From assembly GCF_003048255.1 (NCBI RefSeq), contig NZ_CP028487.1, positions 2,976,001 to 3,040,000 of the forward strand: a stretch of DNA of 64,000 nt, read 5' to 3'. The number at the start of each line of letters is the position of its first letter. The stretch's first letter is position 1. This document shows positions 1 through 8,657 of the stretch, one piece after another. The notes under the pieces are model-generated. The model saw nothing but the letters and a program-made list of their open reading frames with translations. It did no database searches and was not told the DNA's origin. The translations under genes were made by a program, and so were the position numbers. The DNA is from Yersinia massiliensis. Lineage in GTDB: Bacteria; Pseudomonadota; Gammaproteobacteria; Enterobacterales; Enterobacteriaceae.

Positions 1-148
1 CCTCAACCGATTCTTGACCGCCTAATTTGAGTCCGTCTCGGGTTTTATCCAGATCAGGAATAAGATTTTTAACCGCCTCTTCGATACGCTGAATGGAAGC
101 TGAGGCTTGATCTGTCGCGGTCAGTTCAAAATCAAATGCATTACCCAT
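1..148 (-). CDS. Phage tail tape measure protein (N-terminal fragment, runs off the left edge)
   Basis: Only the first 49 codons are in the window, beginning MGNAFDFELTATDQASASIQ. The ATG at 148 overlaps the end of the frameshifted chaperone reading frame, whose stop is at 141-143. The start resembles tape measure proteins of Mu-type tails. Position also supports the call: in Mu-like phages the tape measure gene directly follows the tail-assembly chaperone pair. The protein would set tail length and line the tail tube. The rest of the gene lies outside the window, so its length and domains cannot be judged. Confidence 0.75.
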   Translation of the reverse strand, partial: MGNAFDFELTATDQASASIQRIEEAVKNLIPDLDKTRDGLKLGGQESVE

Positions 149-304
149 TTTTCCCCGCCTTCACCTTGTTAATTCTGACCGCCTGCTGATACCACCACTG
201 TAATCGGCTATAGGTCAGGGACCAGGCATCTGCTGGTCCCCACCCATAGTAATAGGTCACATCTGCTAGTTCGTTACCCCATTCTCCACCTGGGGGGAGT
301 AGGC
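141..304 (-). CDS. Tail assembly chaperone, -1 frameshift extension (Mu gp41/42-type)
   Basis: This frame has no start of its own, but it is open from the slippery site at 305-311 to a TAA at 141-143. It gives about 54 residues rich in W, Y and G (begins SLLPPGGEWGNELADV, ends KVKAGKNG). It should be made only as a C-terminal extension of the 266-568 product after a -1 slip. This matches the conserved arrangement in tailed phages where short and frameshifted chaperones together coat the tape measure protein during tail assembly. The composition looks coding and the end overlaps the tape measure start, as expected for a coupled gene. Frame, slippery sequence and position all agree; function is by family knowledge. 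Confidence 0.8.
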
Positions 305-568
305 TAAAAAACTCATCATGTAGACCTCACAGGCTTTATAGTCGGTGAAAGCCATTTTTTTGATGGCTTCACGCGGCACATTCGACACCAAAGAAATGAG
401 CAGCCCCATCGCACTGAGTGCACCAGATTTAGCCTGTTCGTCATAAAACTGCTGAACCTGAATCAATATCGGCTCACTGAGTTCGATAGCCTCATAGGTG
501 GTTTTAGTGGCTTCATGAGAAATAGGCTTAACGAGGGGGATTGTTTTAGTACGTTCCAGTTCAGACAT
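266..568 (-). CDS. Phage tail assembly chaperone, short form (Mu gp41-like)
   Basis: A 100-residue protein directly downstream of the tail tube gene, whose stop lies 1 base before this ATG. Mid-protein sequence (LLISLVSNVPREAIKKMAF) is like Mu-type tail assembly chaperones, which bind the tape measure protein and disappear from the finished virion. Codons 87-88 are TTT TTA preceded by T, forming the slippery heptamer TTTTTTA in the right phase. The zero frame ends 14 codons later, at 266. The short product should be the major one, with a minor longer product reading on to 141. Confidence 0.8.
   Translation of the reverse strand: MSELERTKTIPLVKPISHEATKTTYEAIELSEPILIQVQQFYDEQAKSGALSAMGLLISLVSNVPREAIKKMAFTDYKACEVYMMSFLAYSPQVENGVTN
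305..311 (-). other. Programmed -1 ribosomal frameshift site TTTTTTA
   Basis: On the minus strand the zero-frame codons read AGT TTT TTA GCC, so the heptamer T TTT TTA fits the X XXY YYZ rule. A -1 slip enters a long open frame that continues to 141. GC-rich sequence follows (runs of C and G at 287-300), but I did not model a stimulatory structure. Confidence 0.75.
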
Positions 569-569
569 C

Positions 570-944
570 TTAGTTCTCCGTCACCGATACAGAACCACCT
601 TCCCAGCGAATATCAGCAGTCGCCTCGGTGCTATCTACTTCTTGGGTATTTACCGACCACATACCACTGCCGATAATCGTTTTGCCATTGGCCAATTCAC
701 AGACAATATTGACATTGGTCTGGTCGTTAAAATCGCTGATTGACGTGCCGCCACTGTCGCGGATTTGGCAGGAGATAAACGGCGCGTTAAAGGTCTCTTT
801 ATAACCATGCACCCCATCCATCCCTGTGAGCGTTTCACGCTTGAACTTTGAGGGGCTGTATTTGAATTGCCCCGCCACCATGATGGTCAGGCCGTCAACG
901 GTGACATAAGCTGTCCCCGCGAGGCGATTGGATGTATCACCCAT
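570..944 (-). CDS. Phage tail tube protein (Mu gpM-like)
   Basis: A 124-residue protein beginning MGDTSNRLAGTAYVTVDG. The length, the beta-rich composition and the motif ITVMVAGQFKYSPSKFKRET-like region fit the Mu-type tail tube family. It would polymerise into the inner tube through which DNA leaves, inside the sheath encoded just upstream. The order sheath, tube, chaperone, tape measure is the standard contractile tail order. The stop codon is 1 base from the chaperone ATG, indicating a tightly packed operon. Confidence 0.85.
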   Translation of the reverse strand: MGDTSNRLAGTAYVTVDGLTIMVAGQFKYSPSKFKRETLTGMDGVHGYKETFNAPFISCQIRDSGGTSISDFNDQTNVNIVCELANGKTIIGSGMWSVNTQEVDSTEATADIRWEGGSVSVTEN

Positions 945-956
945 GATAATGAATCC

Positions 957-2447
957 TTATGCTGATGCCTGAAGGCGGAATTGGTTAAGAACGGCGAAGA
1001 TGCGCAACTGATTGATCAGGACACCCGTCCACAGCACATCAACGCGATTCGGGTTGCTGGCGCTCTTTTCGACCTTCAATCCCTTGGCAAACCCTTTGGC
1101 ATCCTGCACATAGCCGTTAAATTCCAGCGTCTGGTACTGGGCAATCAATTCAGCGCGGATCACGTTCGGGGTGATAATCGCCGAGCCGGGGGCAAAGCGG
1201 GTGCCATCGGCCGCCAGCTTCATACGGGCAAATTTCGACGTTACCTGAGTACGCAGGAATCGAGTGACAAACATCAGCAGGAATAAGGTCTCAATCTGCA
1301 AATAGCTGTCATCTTCAGCGCCGTATTTGTTTTTCTGATAGGTGGTAATGATGTTTTCCACCTGAACAGTCCCATCATCCGTCACGGTGACTGTGGAGAT
1401 CCCGCTGTGCAGCAGGTTATTACGCTCAGTCAGCGTAAAGCGGCTGGCCAGTGGCGGGGCCAATACGCCACTGATTGCCAAAGTTTGTAACGGGCGGCCG
1501 GGGTCGTTACGCAGACTTTGCGCAATCGCGCCGACATAAGCCGCAGACCAGATATAGCTTGGTGTTGGCGAGCCATTGATGCCCAACAGAGAAGCATGCT
1601 GATCGTTACGCAATTCGCCTGCCGCAGTCAGTTGCCCATAAGTCCCAGATTGAGCCGCAAAGCTATGGCCATAGAGCTGCTCGGCATAACTCCAGCGACC
1701 GGTACTGTCTGACAGAAACTCTTTGATTTTATTCAACGATGCCGTATCGGTGTAGGGGTTGATGATGAAATCAAAGGTCCTGTCCTGCAAATTAGCCAGC
1801 GCATCATCCAGTTCTGGCGCACCCGCGCCGCCAGCCATCGGTATCAACGTCAGCACCAAACTATCTGGTGTTGTTTCCCCGCCAGCACCGCCCAGATAAT
1901 TCAGCCGTAAATCAATCGTGTTACCGTGAGCACCTTTGTTTTTAGCGGTGAGCGTGATGACCGCGTCCACCGCAGCGGCAGTGACAGGCAAGGCGCTGGC
2001 GGCATTGATGGCGGCGGTTAATGCAGTGGCAATCTCTGCCACCTCATCAGTCGCCACCACCGCGACTTGCACCCGAATCCCCGCGATATACAAAGAGATA
2101 ACCCCAGTTGCTGATGCCTGCGTGGTCACGGTAATCTTACCTGTTGCCGCAACCATGGATTCCGCATCGCTCAACGGTAAAATGTAGATCTCACCGGCGA
2201 TGTCATTCGCTAAGTATGCAGCCATCTGACCATGCAACATTGAACCTGCGCCAGCTTGCCCCGCCACGGTAGCCACTGAGGAAACCAGTACCGGAATATC
2301 CGCAGGTAACGAGCCTGAAGCCAACATCTGGCCGATGATTAAAGTTCGCTGCGTCGTTGTCGCCGTGTTCGCCTGTGAGTTATCAAATTCAGCGAAGAAA
2401 AGCGGTGTCCGAAGATTGCTCGGAATATGAGTAAAGGGAATGGTCAT
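957..2447 (-). CDS. Contractile tail sheath protein (Mu gpL-like)
   Basis: A 496-residue protein starting MTIPFTHIPSNLRTPLFFAE. The N-terminal opening (I/P, FAEFD), an Ala/Gly/Thr-rich middle and the C-terminal sheath core with a conserved end (LFLLMFVTRFLRTQVTSKF, then GLKVEKSASNPNRVDVL) fit the Mu-type tail sheath family with its subtilisin-like fold. It forms the contractile outer layer, so the phage is a myovirus. The 3' end is followed by the tube gene 12 bases later. The ATG at 2447 shares its region with the stop of the small gene upstream, consistent with coupling. Confidence 0.93.
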   Translation of the reverse strand: MTIPFTHIPSNLRTPLFFAEFDNSQANTATTTQRTLIIGQMLASGSLPADIPVLVSSVATVAGQAGAGSMLHGQMAAYLANDIAGEIYILPLSDAESMVAATGKITVTTQASATGVISLYIAGIRVQVAVVATDEVAEIATALTAAINAASALPVTAAAVDAVITLTAKNKGAHGNTIDLRLNYLGGAGGETTPDSLVLTLIPMAGGAGAPELDDALANLQDRTFDFIINPYTDTASLNKIKEFLSDSTGRWSYAEQLYGHSFAAQSGTYGQLTAAGELRNDQHASLLGINGSPTPSYIWSAAYVGAIAQSLRNDPGRPLQTLAISGVLAPPLASRFTLTERNNLLHSGISTVTVTDDGTVQVENIITTYQKNKYGAEDDSYLQIETLFLLMFVTRFLRTQVTSKFARMKLAADGTRFAPGSAIITPNVIRAELIAQYQTLEFNGYVQDAKGFAKGLKVEKSASNPNRVDVLWTGVLINQLRIFAVLNQFRLQASA

Positions 2448-2638
2448 TATTTGGTTTTCTCCGCTTTGGTAGTTTCTGGTGCGGGGTTAACCTCTTTAGG
2501 TTGTTCGCGCACCACATCACCGTCGTTTAAACGACGACGCCAAAATGAGTTATCGGGAACCTCGGTGCCGGATTCAGGCAAAAAGGTGCCCTTAACCGGA
2601 TCGCGCACAGTGCGACCGGCTACGGGTTTAACATGCAT
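2447..2638 (-). CDS. DUF2635 family phage protein (Mu gp38-like)
   Basis: A 63-residue protein with the characteristic opening MHVKPVAGRTVRDP, then a proline-containing central part (FLPESGTEVPDNSFWRRRL) and a charged tail. Mu and related myophages carry this small protein immediately before the sheath gene. Its role is unknown; it may be a tail accessory or assembly factor. Its end overlaps the sheath start. Confidence 0.8.
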   Translation of the reverse strand: MHVKPVAGRTVRDPVKGTFLPESGTEVPDNSFWRRRLNDGDVVREQPKEVNPAPETTKAEKTK

Positions 2639-2643
2639 GGGAT

Positions 2644-3189
2644 TTACTCCGAAAGGTCTATTGATACCACGGGTTGAGTGGTGCCATCTGGCATAGACAT
2701 AGTGATATCGATGCCCTTCAGTGGATCGCCCACAATGGGGTAAAAATCCTCTGGGCCTTGGTAATACTCAATATCCAGCTCCATCAGTAGTTGAGCCATA
2801 TGCCCTTCACCACTCGAATCCAGATCAATGGTTGAGCGAACTCGGGCAAACTGCTGTATTTGGCGGGTGAGGTCATAACTGTTGATCACCGCTCGTTCAA
2901 TTTGTTCTCGCAACCGCTCGAGCGACAACTCTGCCTTGTTCGCCCCGTCATTCTCATTCTCACCGTCTAACTCCTGCAACCGGCCAGTAATGCGAACGGT
3001 GGTGATGGTGTTGAACTGCGGGGCGTTGCGGCCTAATGACTGCTTTTCCTCGATAAGGGTTTGCACCAAGATAACCGGATACATCTCCTCGGTCGTTGGC
3101 CAGTCACGCGGGGAGTAGACGCGGTTTCCCGCGTCAGTATTTCCGATGATGGCATCAACAACCAATTTCCTGACTTGCGCTGTATTCAT
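2644..3189 (-). CDS. Mu gp37-like protein, probable tail terminator or neck component
   Basis: A 181-residue protein between the head-tail attachment gene and the DUF2635/sheath genes, the place of Mu gp37. It has alternating charged and hydrophobic segments (PVILVQTLIEEKQSLGR, ITTVRITGRLQELDG) typical of head-tail connector and tail terminator folds. It overlaps the upstream gene by 4 bases, so the two are co-translated. The role in closing the tail or joining it to the head is inferred from position and fold type, not from a catalytic motif. Confidence 0.65.
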   Translation of the reverse strand: MNTAQVRKLVVDAIIGNTDAGNRVYSPRDWPTTEEMYPVILVQTLIEEKQSLGRNAPQFNTITTVRITGRLQELDGENENDGANKAELSLERLREQIERAVINSYDLTRQIQQFARVRSTIDLDSSGEGHMAQLLMELDIEYYQGPEDFYPIVGDPLKGIDITMSMPDGTTQPVVSIDLSE

Positions 3190-3530
3190 GGTTTCACCCG
3201 ATTCAGAATGAGTTTGCTCCCGCCGTGGCTGTCTGGCTGAACATCCGCCACGGCAAACAAGGTATTGACCGGTTCATTAGCCACCATGCCAATAAATACC
3301 CGGTCCCCCTGTTTGGGCGGCAAACGAAACTCACTGTCTCTGACCCCTAAAACGGGATTAGTGGTATTTATGGTGCTGCCATCATCCAGCGTATCGATGG
3401 TGGTGTAGGCCCGATCAAAGATGCCGCTGATGGTGTAAGTTGGCTTACCACCAGCGGGGCGATAATCAACCGGGTCACCAAATACCGAATGCAATGGCGC
3501 GAGAAGATGCTGATCCCAGTTGATGCCCAT
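3186..3530 (-). CDS. Head-tail attachment protein (lambda FII-like)
   Basis: A 114-residue protein beginning MGINWDQHLLAPLHSVFGDP. Lambda gpFII-family proteins are short, beta-rich and start with this kind of segment before a domain with GDRVFIG-like turns, seen here near residue 80. In this family the protein docks on the portal/gpW complex and gives a surface for the tail. Its position after the capsid genes and before tail genes agrees. It overlaps its downstream neighbour (3189) by 4 bases. Confidence 0.7.
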   Translation of the reverse strand: MGINWDQHLLAPLHSVFGDPVDYRPAGGKPTYTISGIFDRAYTTIDTLDDGSTINTTNPVLGVRDSEFRLPPKQGDRVFIGMVANEPVNTLFAVADVQPDSHGGSKLILNRVKP

Positions 3531-4024
3531 CAGCTCCCCCGGTTTATCTTCACGCCATCATCAACAGTGATTGAGGGGCCTACAGCGCGTGCTGCCTGTT
3601 GCCGTAAGGCTTTCACATCAGCAACCACGCCCAGGCTAATCAGTCGTTCAGCATCATCATGCAGCAGGAATAAACGGCTATTCTCCGCATAAGTTTCCCC
3701 GCTATGGCGTAGGGTCTGGCCTTTTACGACAACAACCTCCAACTCGTCAGAGTCGTCGGAAGGATAATCACTCTCCGTCTCGTTCTCTGTGGTACGGTCC
3801 TGAACATCAGGTTCAGCAGAACTATTGCTCTGGCTGTCTGGTATTTCAGGTGCTTTAGGCGGCTCCTCACTCGTTGATGTCTCTTTTTGTACCTCAGGAT
3901 CAGGCTGTGTTTCGTTATTATCCGTCACAACAGTCTGTTCCTGCGGGGTGTCAGCGGCGAACTCGGGCGGCAAGCCGCCCAGTTCGTTGATGCTGGCTTG
4001 CTGCTTGCTCGGTGTTTTTGCCAT
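3530..4024 (-). CDS. Acidic phage protein between capsid and head-tail joining genes
   Basis: About 164 residues from the ATG at 4024 (MAKTPSKQQASINELGG), which lies 1 base after the capsid stop; I prefer it to a start further upstream inside the capsid gene. The first 110 residues are Glu, Pro, Ser and Thr rich and look disordered. The last 60 carry a small folded segment (VVVVKGQTLRHSGETYAENS) with a 'high-threshold gene product' look seen in Mu gp35/36-region proteins. Lambda has gpFI in this place, but I see no sequence proof that this is FI. Function unknown; head completion is possible. Confidence 0.55.
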   Translation of the reverse strand: MAKTPSKQQASINELGGLPPEFAADTPQEQTVVTDNNETQPDPEVQKETSTSEEPPKAPEIPDSQSNSSAEPDVQDRTTENETESDYPSDDSDELEVVVVKGQTLRHSGETYAENSRLFLLHDDAERLISLGVVADVKALRQQAARAVGPSITVDDGVKINRGS

Positions 4025-4025
4025 A

Positions 4026-5072
4026 TCACACCACCGTCGCACAGAGGGAGGCATTCACCCGGCTTGGAATAACCAGCGGAGCGGATTGCATCATCAAATA
4101 ACGCTGAGCGGGGTTCTTCATGGTCCATGATGACGGTGCAAACGCCAAAGGCCCGTAATTAAACTCAGGGTCCAGAATGACACCAAAGGCACGCGTCCCC
4201 ATCAAGTCAGCACCTGACATCAATACGGCACCATCGGGGATCATTGGTTTTTCGATACCATCAACCGGGTCAATAAACCAATCGTTATACAACCACAAAT
4301 CATAGTTTCCCCAGCGACCTTTATAGACTGCACCTTTTGAAATTCGTGGTCCGGCGTCAACCTGATTACCAAACGGACTCAATGCTGGGAATGTGATGGC
4401 ATTGTCTTTAATAGAGGTATCGAGACGGAACGCTTTCCATGAGGAGGTCGTAAATACCAAGTCAGTGGCCACCGCCCCGGACTCTTTTAACATCAGTGTT
4501 TGCCAGTCTTCAATATCATCTGACGGTCGGGTGTTGGTCGTGCCTGCGGGAACAGATAAAGGCCATTTATCTGACCCACTCAGTGTAATGGTCAGAGAAC
4601 TTGAGCGGCCGAAGTCAATCTCAGCCGTTTCAAACCCTTCACCCACGACCATAATTTTTGCCTTGGTCAGTGCACTGGCCGCCATCCATTCCAAGCGGCG
4701 GTTGATCATGTCAATTTGATCTTCCATTTCAAATTGAATATTGAGCATCTCACGTTCAGTGGCGGTGAACTCGCCGCCAATACGCTCGCCCATTTGGCGG
4801 CGGATAGGTTTTCGTAGATCTGGAACCCGCACATCTTTAATGTAAGCAGGCTTAAAGGTATTGGTCTGATATTTTCGGCTTTCAACCAAAAGACCGGCGA
4901 CTAACGGGGAGACAAAAGGTGCCAAGCGGCGCTTACCGATGTCCACATCAATTGAAACCTCTTCAGTCTCATAGGTCACGATGTTAGGAAAGAAGCGATC
5001 CAGTAACCAGTTTTGGCTTGTTTTAAGGTTAGGAACAACCTGAACCAACGCGTTGGTATCAAAAATATTCAT
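4026..5072 (-). CDS. Major capsid protein (lambda gpE family)
   Basis: A 348-residue protein, close to lambda gpE (341). It starts MNIFDTNALVQVVPNLKTSQ and has the family's conserved opening (NWLLDRFFPN, then EVSIDVDIGKRRLAPFVSPL) and the segment VPDLRKPIRRQMGERIGGE. It forms the icosahedral shell. Upstream lie the decoration protein, scaffold-like protein, S49 protease and portal, in the lambda order. The C terminus (RVNASLCATVV) ends just before the next ATG. Confidence 0.93.
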   Translation of the reverse strand: MNIFDTNALVQVVPNLKTSQNWLLDRFFPNIVTYETEEVSIDVDIGKRRLAPFVSPLVAGLLVESRKYQTNTFKPAYIKDVRVPDLRKPIRRQMGERIGGEFTATEREMLNIQFEMEDQIDMINRRLEWMAASALTKAKIMVVGEGFETAEIDFGRSSSLTITLSGSDKWPLSVPAGTTNTRPSDDIEDWQTLMLKESGAVATDLVFTTSSWKAFRLDTSIKDNAITFPALSPFGNQVDAGPRISKGAVYKGRWGNYDLWLYNDWFIDPVDGIEKPMIPDGAVLMSGADLMGTRAFGVILDPEFNYGPLAFAPSSWTMKNPAQRYLMMQSAPLVIPSRVNASLCATVV

Positions 5073-5180
5073 GTAGTATCTCTTTTAATTTTCTGGCAGC
5101 CAGAGCCACCAGATCAAGATTGAAGACGAGCAAACCCCTGCCAGGTGAGTGGCATTGAGTGCAAATCAGAAAGTGAGGTT

Positions 5181-5582
5181 TTAAACTGTTGCTTGGGTGC
5201 TGTCTTCGAGGAAGATTGAATACGTCCGAAGTGCCGTTTTTAACTCGGCCTGCGTCCATGAAGCATCATGAATAATGCGGTTTTGATTGAATTGTCCCAT
5301 CAAGTATAGGCCCCCGCGCTGAGACGTTGTTGTTGTATCCACATCATCGACAAGGATCGCAACCGGCACTTCGCTGCCGTCATCCGCATCTTTTACTGAC
5401 TTGATGTATTCGCCTGATGCTGTAATTTTTCCCATCACGGTGCCACGCAAATGGATTGCCGCTGCCTGAGCAATAACAGCGGTATCCGTGACCAGTTGCA
5501 GTGTTCCGGCGATTAACTGGTCGGGCACATACAGAGATGAGCGCATACCCGGCTGGAAAGCATTTTGTCCGAAGTTATCCAT
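5181..5582 (-). CDS. Capsid decoration protein (lambda gpD-like)
   Basis: A 133-residue protein in the lambda gpD position between protease/scaffold and capsid genes. It contains GEYIKSVKDADDGSEVPVAI and a run ending VDTTTTSQRGGLYLMGQFN typical of head decoration proteins. Trimers would cap the local threefold sites of the expanded shell. The ATG at 5582 overlaps the upstream gene's stop. About 108 non-coding bases separate it from the capsid gene. Confidence 0.88.
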   Translation of the reverse strand: MDNFGQNAFQPGMRSSLYVPDQLIAGTLQLVTDTAVIAQAAAIHLRGTVMGKITASGEYIKSVKDADDGSEVPVAILVDDVDTTTTSQRGGLYLMGQFNQNRIIHDASWTQAELKTALRTYSIFLEDSTQATV

Positions 5583-6166
5583 TATTTTTTACCCTTTGCT
5601 GAGTCATAGAGGCTGGTCATCTTATTGACCAGTGACGCGCCTTTTGATGCGGCGGCGGTGTCTTGTCCAGGCTGTACATTACCGTGGGCTTGCATCCGCT
5701 CATCCAAAGAACGTTTACGAGGGGCTGATGCCGGTGAAGTAGCTGCAGTGGAGGCAAGAACACGGATCACTGCGGCGGAACTCATGCCGGAATTGAGTGC
5801 CAGAGAAACCGCTAAATCTCCGCGCCCGGTAGCATGTTTGCTGCCAAAGATACGTGCACAGCGCTGACGTTCAGCACTGCGACCTTTTTTGACATTACGG
5901 TCGTCGGTATCATCATCACCGTCATCATCACGCCCTTCATCCGCGTCAGCATCATCGCTGTCATCCTCGGCATCAGGGTCCTTTTCATCCTGATCGTCAG
6001 GATTATCGTTTGAATCGTCATCGTCCTCTTCAGCGTCAGGATCTTTTTCATCCTCTTCAGCCTGACGACCTTTGGCCTTTTTGGACTTTTCCTTATCGTC
6101 TTCGGTCTCTTCTGATGCTTTGGCCCCACGGCCAAACAGGTGTGAAAATCCTTTAATTTTCGCCAT
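5582..6166 (-). CDS. Very acidic head assembly protein, probable scaffold
   Basis: A 194-residue protein. Residues about 18-95 are almost entirely Asp, Glu, Ala, Lys and Asn, with repeated DEKDPDAE-type blocks. The C-terminal half (RSAERQRCARIFGSKHATGR to the end) looks helical and folded. It lies between the S49 protease and the decoration protein, where lambda keeps the scaffold Nu3 within gene C. Here the scaffold-like part is a separate gene in a different frame, with start and stop overlapping the protease stop. The role is inferred from position and charge. Confidence 0.6.
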   Translation of the reverse strand: MAKIKGFSHLFGRGAKASEETEDDKEKSKKAKGRQAEEDEKDPDAEEDDDDSNDNPDDQDEKDPDAEDDSDDADADEGRDDDGDDDTDDRNVKKGRSAERQRCARIFGSKHATGRGDLAVSLALNSGMSSAAVIRVLASTAATSPASAPRKRSLDERMQAHGNVQPGQDTAAASKGASLVNKMTSLYDSAKGKK

Positions 6167-7023
6167 TACTTTTCTCCAACCAATGTTAATAAATCGCGGA
6201 ATGCGACATCAGGTGAGGCAACTTGATCAGCTAGCCCCAGTTGCACACCATCAGCAGCTAAGAAACAGGCCGCCTCGGTATCCCTGATGGTTCTCTCTGC
6301 TATCCCGCGATTGCGGGAAACGGTACTCACGAACAGGCGGCCCATCTCGTCAACATCTGACTGAATGGCTTTTTTCGCCTCTTCGCTTAAAGGTTCCCAA
6401 GGGTTTGACTCAGCTTTTCGGCTGCCAAAAGTGATTATCGTGACCTGCACCCCATCACTTTTTATGCGCTGCGACCAGTCAACATGCATCACGATGACAC
6501 CGATAGAACCGACGCCGCCCGTTCGCGGGACGATAATCTTATCCGCCGCACTGGCCAGTGCATAAGCAGCTGAATAAGCATTTTCGGACAGGATTGACCA
6601 GATGGGTTTAGCGCCTCGGGCAGCATAGATTTCATCGGCCAAATCAAAACAGCCGGCGACTTCACCGCCCGGTGAGTCAATGTCAAAACAAATGCCCTTA
6701 ACCGCATCATCATTCATTGCGGTCAGAAAGCTGGCCCGAATGCCGTCATAGCCTGTCATGCCGCTATAAGGTCGCAGGGTGCCTAACTTTTGCACCAACG
6801 TGCCCTGAATCGGAATAACTGCTATACCCTCGATGACGTCATAACCACAATCACGACCTTTGCGTGAAAAGAAATCATCCCCTTCATCATCCCAATCGCC
6901 ACTAGACTGAATGCGCGTCAAGCCGAACCGATCAGTCAGTGCCGCCATAACCACTTCAGCCTTGTGCGGGTGAAGTGCCAGCGGGGTGTTAAATAGCCGC
7001 TGGGCTAAATGTGGAAGATTCAC
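6166..7023 (-). CDS. S49-family prohead protease (lambda gpC-like)
   Basis: A 285-residue ClpP-fold protease. Family signatures are visible: VIPIQGTLVQKLGTLRPYSGMTGYDG near residue 75, the GICFDIDSPGGEVAGCFDLA segment, and the catalytic serine region NAYSAAYALASAADKI near residue 150, followed by RTGGVGSIGVIVMHVD. It would process prohead proteins including scaffold and portal. It overlaps the portal stop by 4 bases. It lacks the long C-terminal scaffold extension of lambda gpC, which is supplied by the next gene. Confidence 0.9.
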   Translation of the reverse strand: MNLPHLAQRLFNTPLALHPHKAEVVMAALTDRFGLTRIQSSGDWDDEGDDFFSRKGRDCGYDVIEGIAVIPIQGTLVQKLGTLRPYSGMTGYDGIRASFLTAMNDDAVKGICFDIDSPGGEVAGCFDLADEIYAARGAKPIWSILSENAYSAAYALASAADKIIVPRTGGVGSIGVIVMHVDWSQRIKSDGVQVTIITFGSRKAESNPWEPLSEEAKKAIQSDVDEMGRLFVSTVSRNRGIAERTIRDTEAACFLAADGVQLGLADQVASPDVAFRDLLTLVGEK

Positions 7024-8657
7024 TGTGCCTCCGGTTTTTGTTGTTGATCAGGTGCAAAGGTGTCAGCTTGCAGCCATGTAGGGATAGGCAACCCACGCTC
7101 AATGTATGCCTCACGTTCTCGCTGGCGCTGATCCAGTAGTTCTTCCCAGTCTTCACCGACGTTCTCAGCCGCTTCCATTTCGAGAGTAGACAGCCCCGCC
7201 TCCATCCCAAGAATGGCCCCTTTCTTCTCAGCCACGGGGTCAACCCAGCCACGGCCGGGACCCATCCACTGAGCACGGCAATAGGCCGCTTTCGCTGCGA
7301 GAAAATCAGGTGCGCCATCCGGTAAGGGAACTTCGCCTAAGTCATGCAGTTCTTCGATAAAGCACGACAAAATAGGCTGGGCGAAACCTGTAGCAAAGTC
7401 ATCGCGACGACGGGTCAGGGTTTTCCAAGCCTCTAGCATGGCGGAACGGGCTGAACTGTAGTTAACATCAGACCAGTCTTGAGTCAGCTGCTGGGTGGAA
7501 ATGCCCAATGACGCCGCGACATTTCTCAGCGCGGCACTTTCAAAGGCGATAAAGTTACTGGTTGGCCGTACTGCACTTAGCGTCTCCATTCCCTCGCCCG
7601 GTGCGAGAATTGGTATTCGTGCACCGCCTTGTAGAGACAGCCTTTTTTCATCGTGATACTCACGGCGCATATCTTGATACCGGTTAACTTCTTCCCCCGT
7701 ATCAAGGGCGTCCGCGACCAAACTCGGGTCATAAGGTGATGTGATAAAAGCAGCAAAAACGGAATTAAGGATTGAAGACTGCAGCTCTACTTCATCGTAC
7801 TTAATCAGCATTCTCAGACGCTGAACGATGGGGGTGAAAATACTGATCCCTCGATGCTGTGAGGCTCGATCGCTGTCAAAATCATGGATGACAATTGGGC
7901 GACCCCAGTCAGTTTCTCGCGGGATACGCTCCCATGTCATGGTTTCTTGCGCCGCCCACCAGTCCCCCATATGCGCCTTGCGGATGTGGTAGGCCATGGG
8001 CACCCCGTCCTCATCAATTTCGACTCCACCACGAACATTCAACATGTCGAACTTCTGCTGTGGGTTACTTAATCTGTCCGGGTCAATAATTTGTATTGCC
8101 GTGGCATACTGCGCTTTACCATAGCCAAGACGGTCAGGGCGATATTGCATGACACAAAGCGCGTCACCGTCGATCAACTTGTGCCGGAAACCAAGCCGCA
8201 ACAGTTGGGCTACGGTTTTCTTTCTTTCGACATCACAATAACGATTAGGATCATTCGCCCAAATTCGCCAACCTGACTCAATGGCTCGTCCATATTCATC
8301 AGCCCATTTCGCGTCAAACTTAGGATTCCCAGTCATCAGTGCCAGCGTCCGATAATCGACCTTGGCCAGTGGGCGAAAAGATGCACCAACAGCATTATCC
8401 AAAATGCGGGTCACACTGCCCGAGGCCCAACCATCGTTACGTACCATGTCCCGAACACGGGCAACCACCTGATCGCGAGAGGTGTTGATTTCGTTATCTG
8501 GCGACCACAATGACGGTTGCCAGTTGGCCATCGCGTCACTGAATTGATCAGCGGCGTCGTAGGGAACCCCTCGGGAACCACTGAGCATGGATGCACGGGA
8601 TCGCGAAGGTGCCAGCGGATGACCGTCAGGTCCTAAAATTCTCACTTCATTTTTCAT
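7020..8657 (-). CDS. Portal protein (lambda gpB-like)
   Basis: A 545-residue protein, near the lambda gpB size (533). The lambda portal signatures are present: an early RDMVRNDGWASGSVTRILDN segment, GDALCVMQYRPDRLGYG, then WERIPRETDWGRPIVIHDFD and QHRGISIFTPIVQRLRML. Twelve copies would form the ring at one capsid vertex through which DNA is packaged. The ATG at 8657 overlaps the gpW-like stop, and the end overlaps the protease gene by 4 bases. Confidence 0.93.
   Translation of the reverse strand: MKNEVRILGPDGHPLAPSRSRASMLSGSRGVPYDAADQFSDAMANWQPSLWSPDNEINTSRDQVVARVRDMVRNDGWASGSVTRILDNAVGASFRPLAKVDYRTLALMTGNPKFDAKWADEYGRAIESGWRIWANDPNRYCDVERKKTVAQLLRLGFRHKLIDGDALCVMQYRPDRLGYGKAQYATAIQIIDPDRLSNPQQKFDMLNVRGGVEIDEDGVPMAYHIRKAHMGDWWAAQETMTWERIPRETDWGRPIVIHDFDSDRASQHRGISIFTPIVQRLRMLIKYDEVELQSSILNSVFAAFITSPYDPSLVADALDTGEEVNRYQDMRREYHDEKRLSLQGGARIPILAPGEGMETLSAVRPTSNFIAFESAALRNVAASLGISTQQLTQDWSDVNYSSARSAMLEAWKTLTRRRDDFATGFAQPILSCFIEELHDLGEVPLPDGAPDFLAAKAAYCRAQWMGPGRGWVDPVAEKKGAILGMEAGLSTLEMEAAENVGEDWEELLDQRQREREAYIERGLPIPTWLQADTFAPDQQQKPEAQ

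Noticed and set aside
5812..6135. Lys/Met-rich open frame overlapping the acidic gene
   Set aside because: It is the shifted-frame reading of GAT/GAC/GAA-rich codons on the same strand and has no ribosome site of its own.
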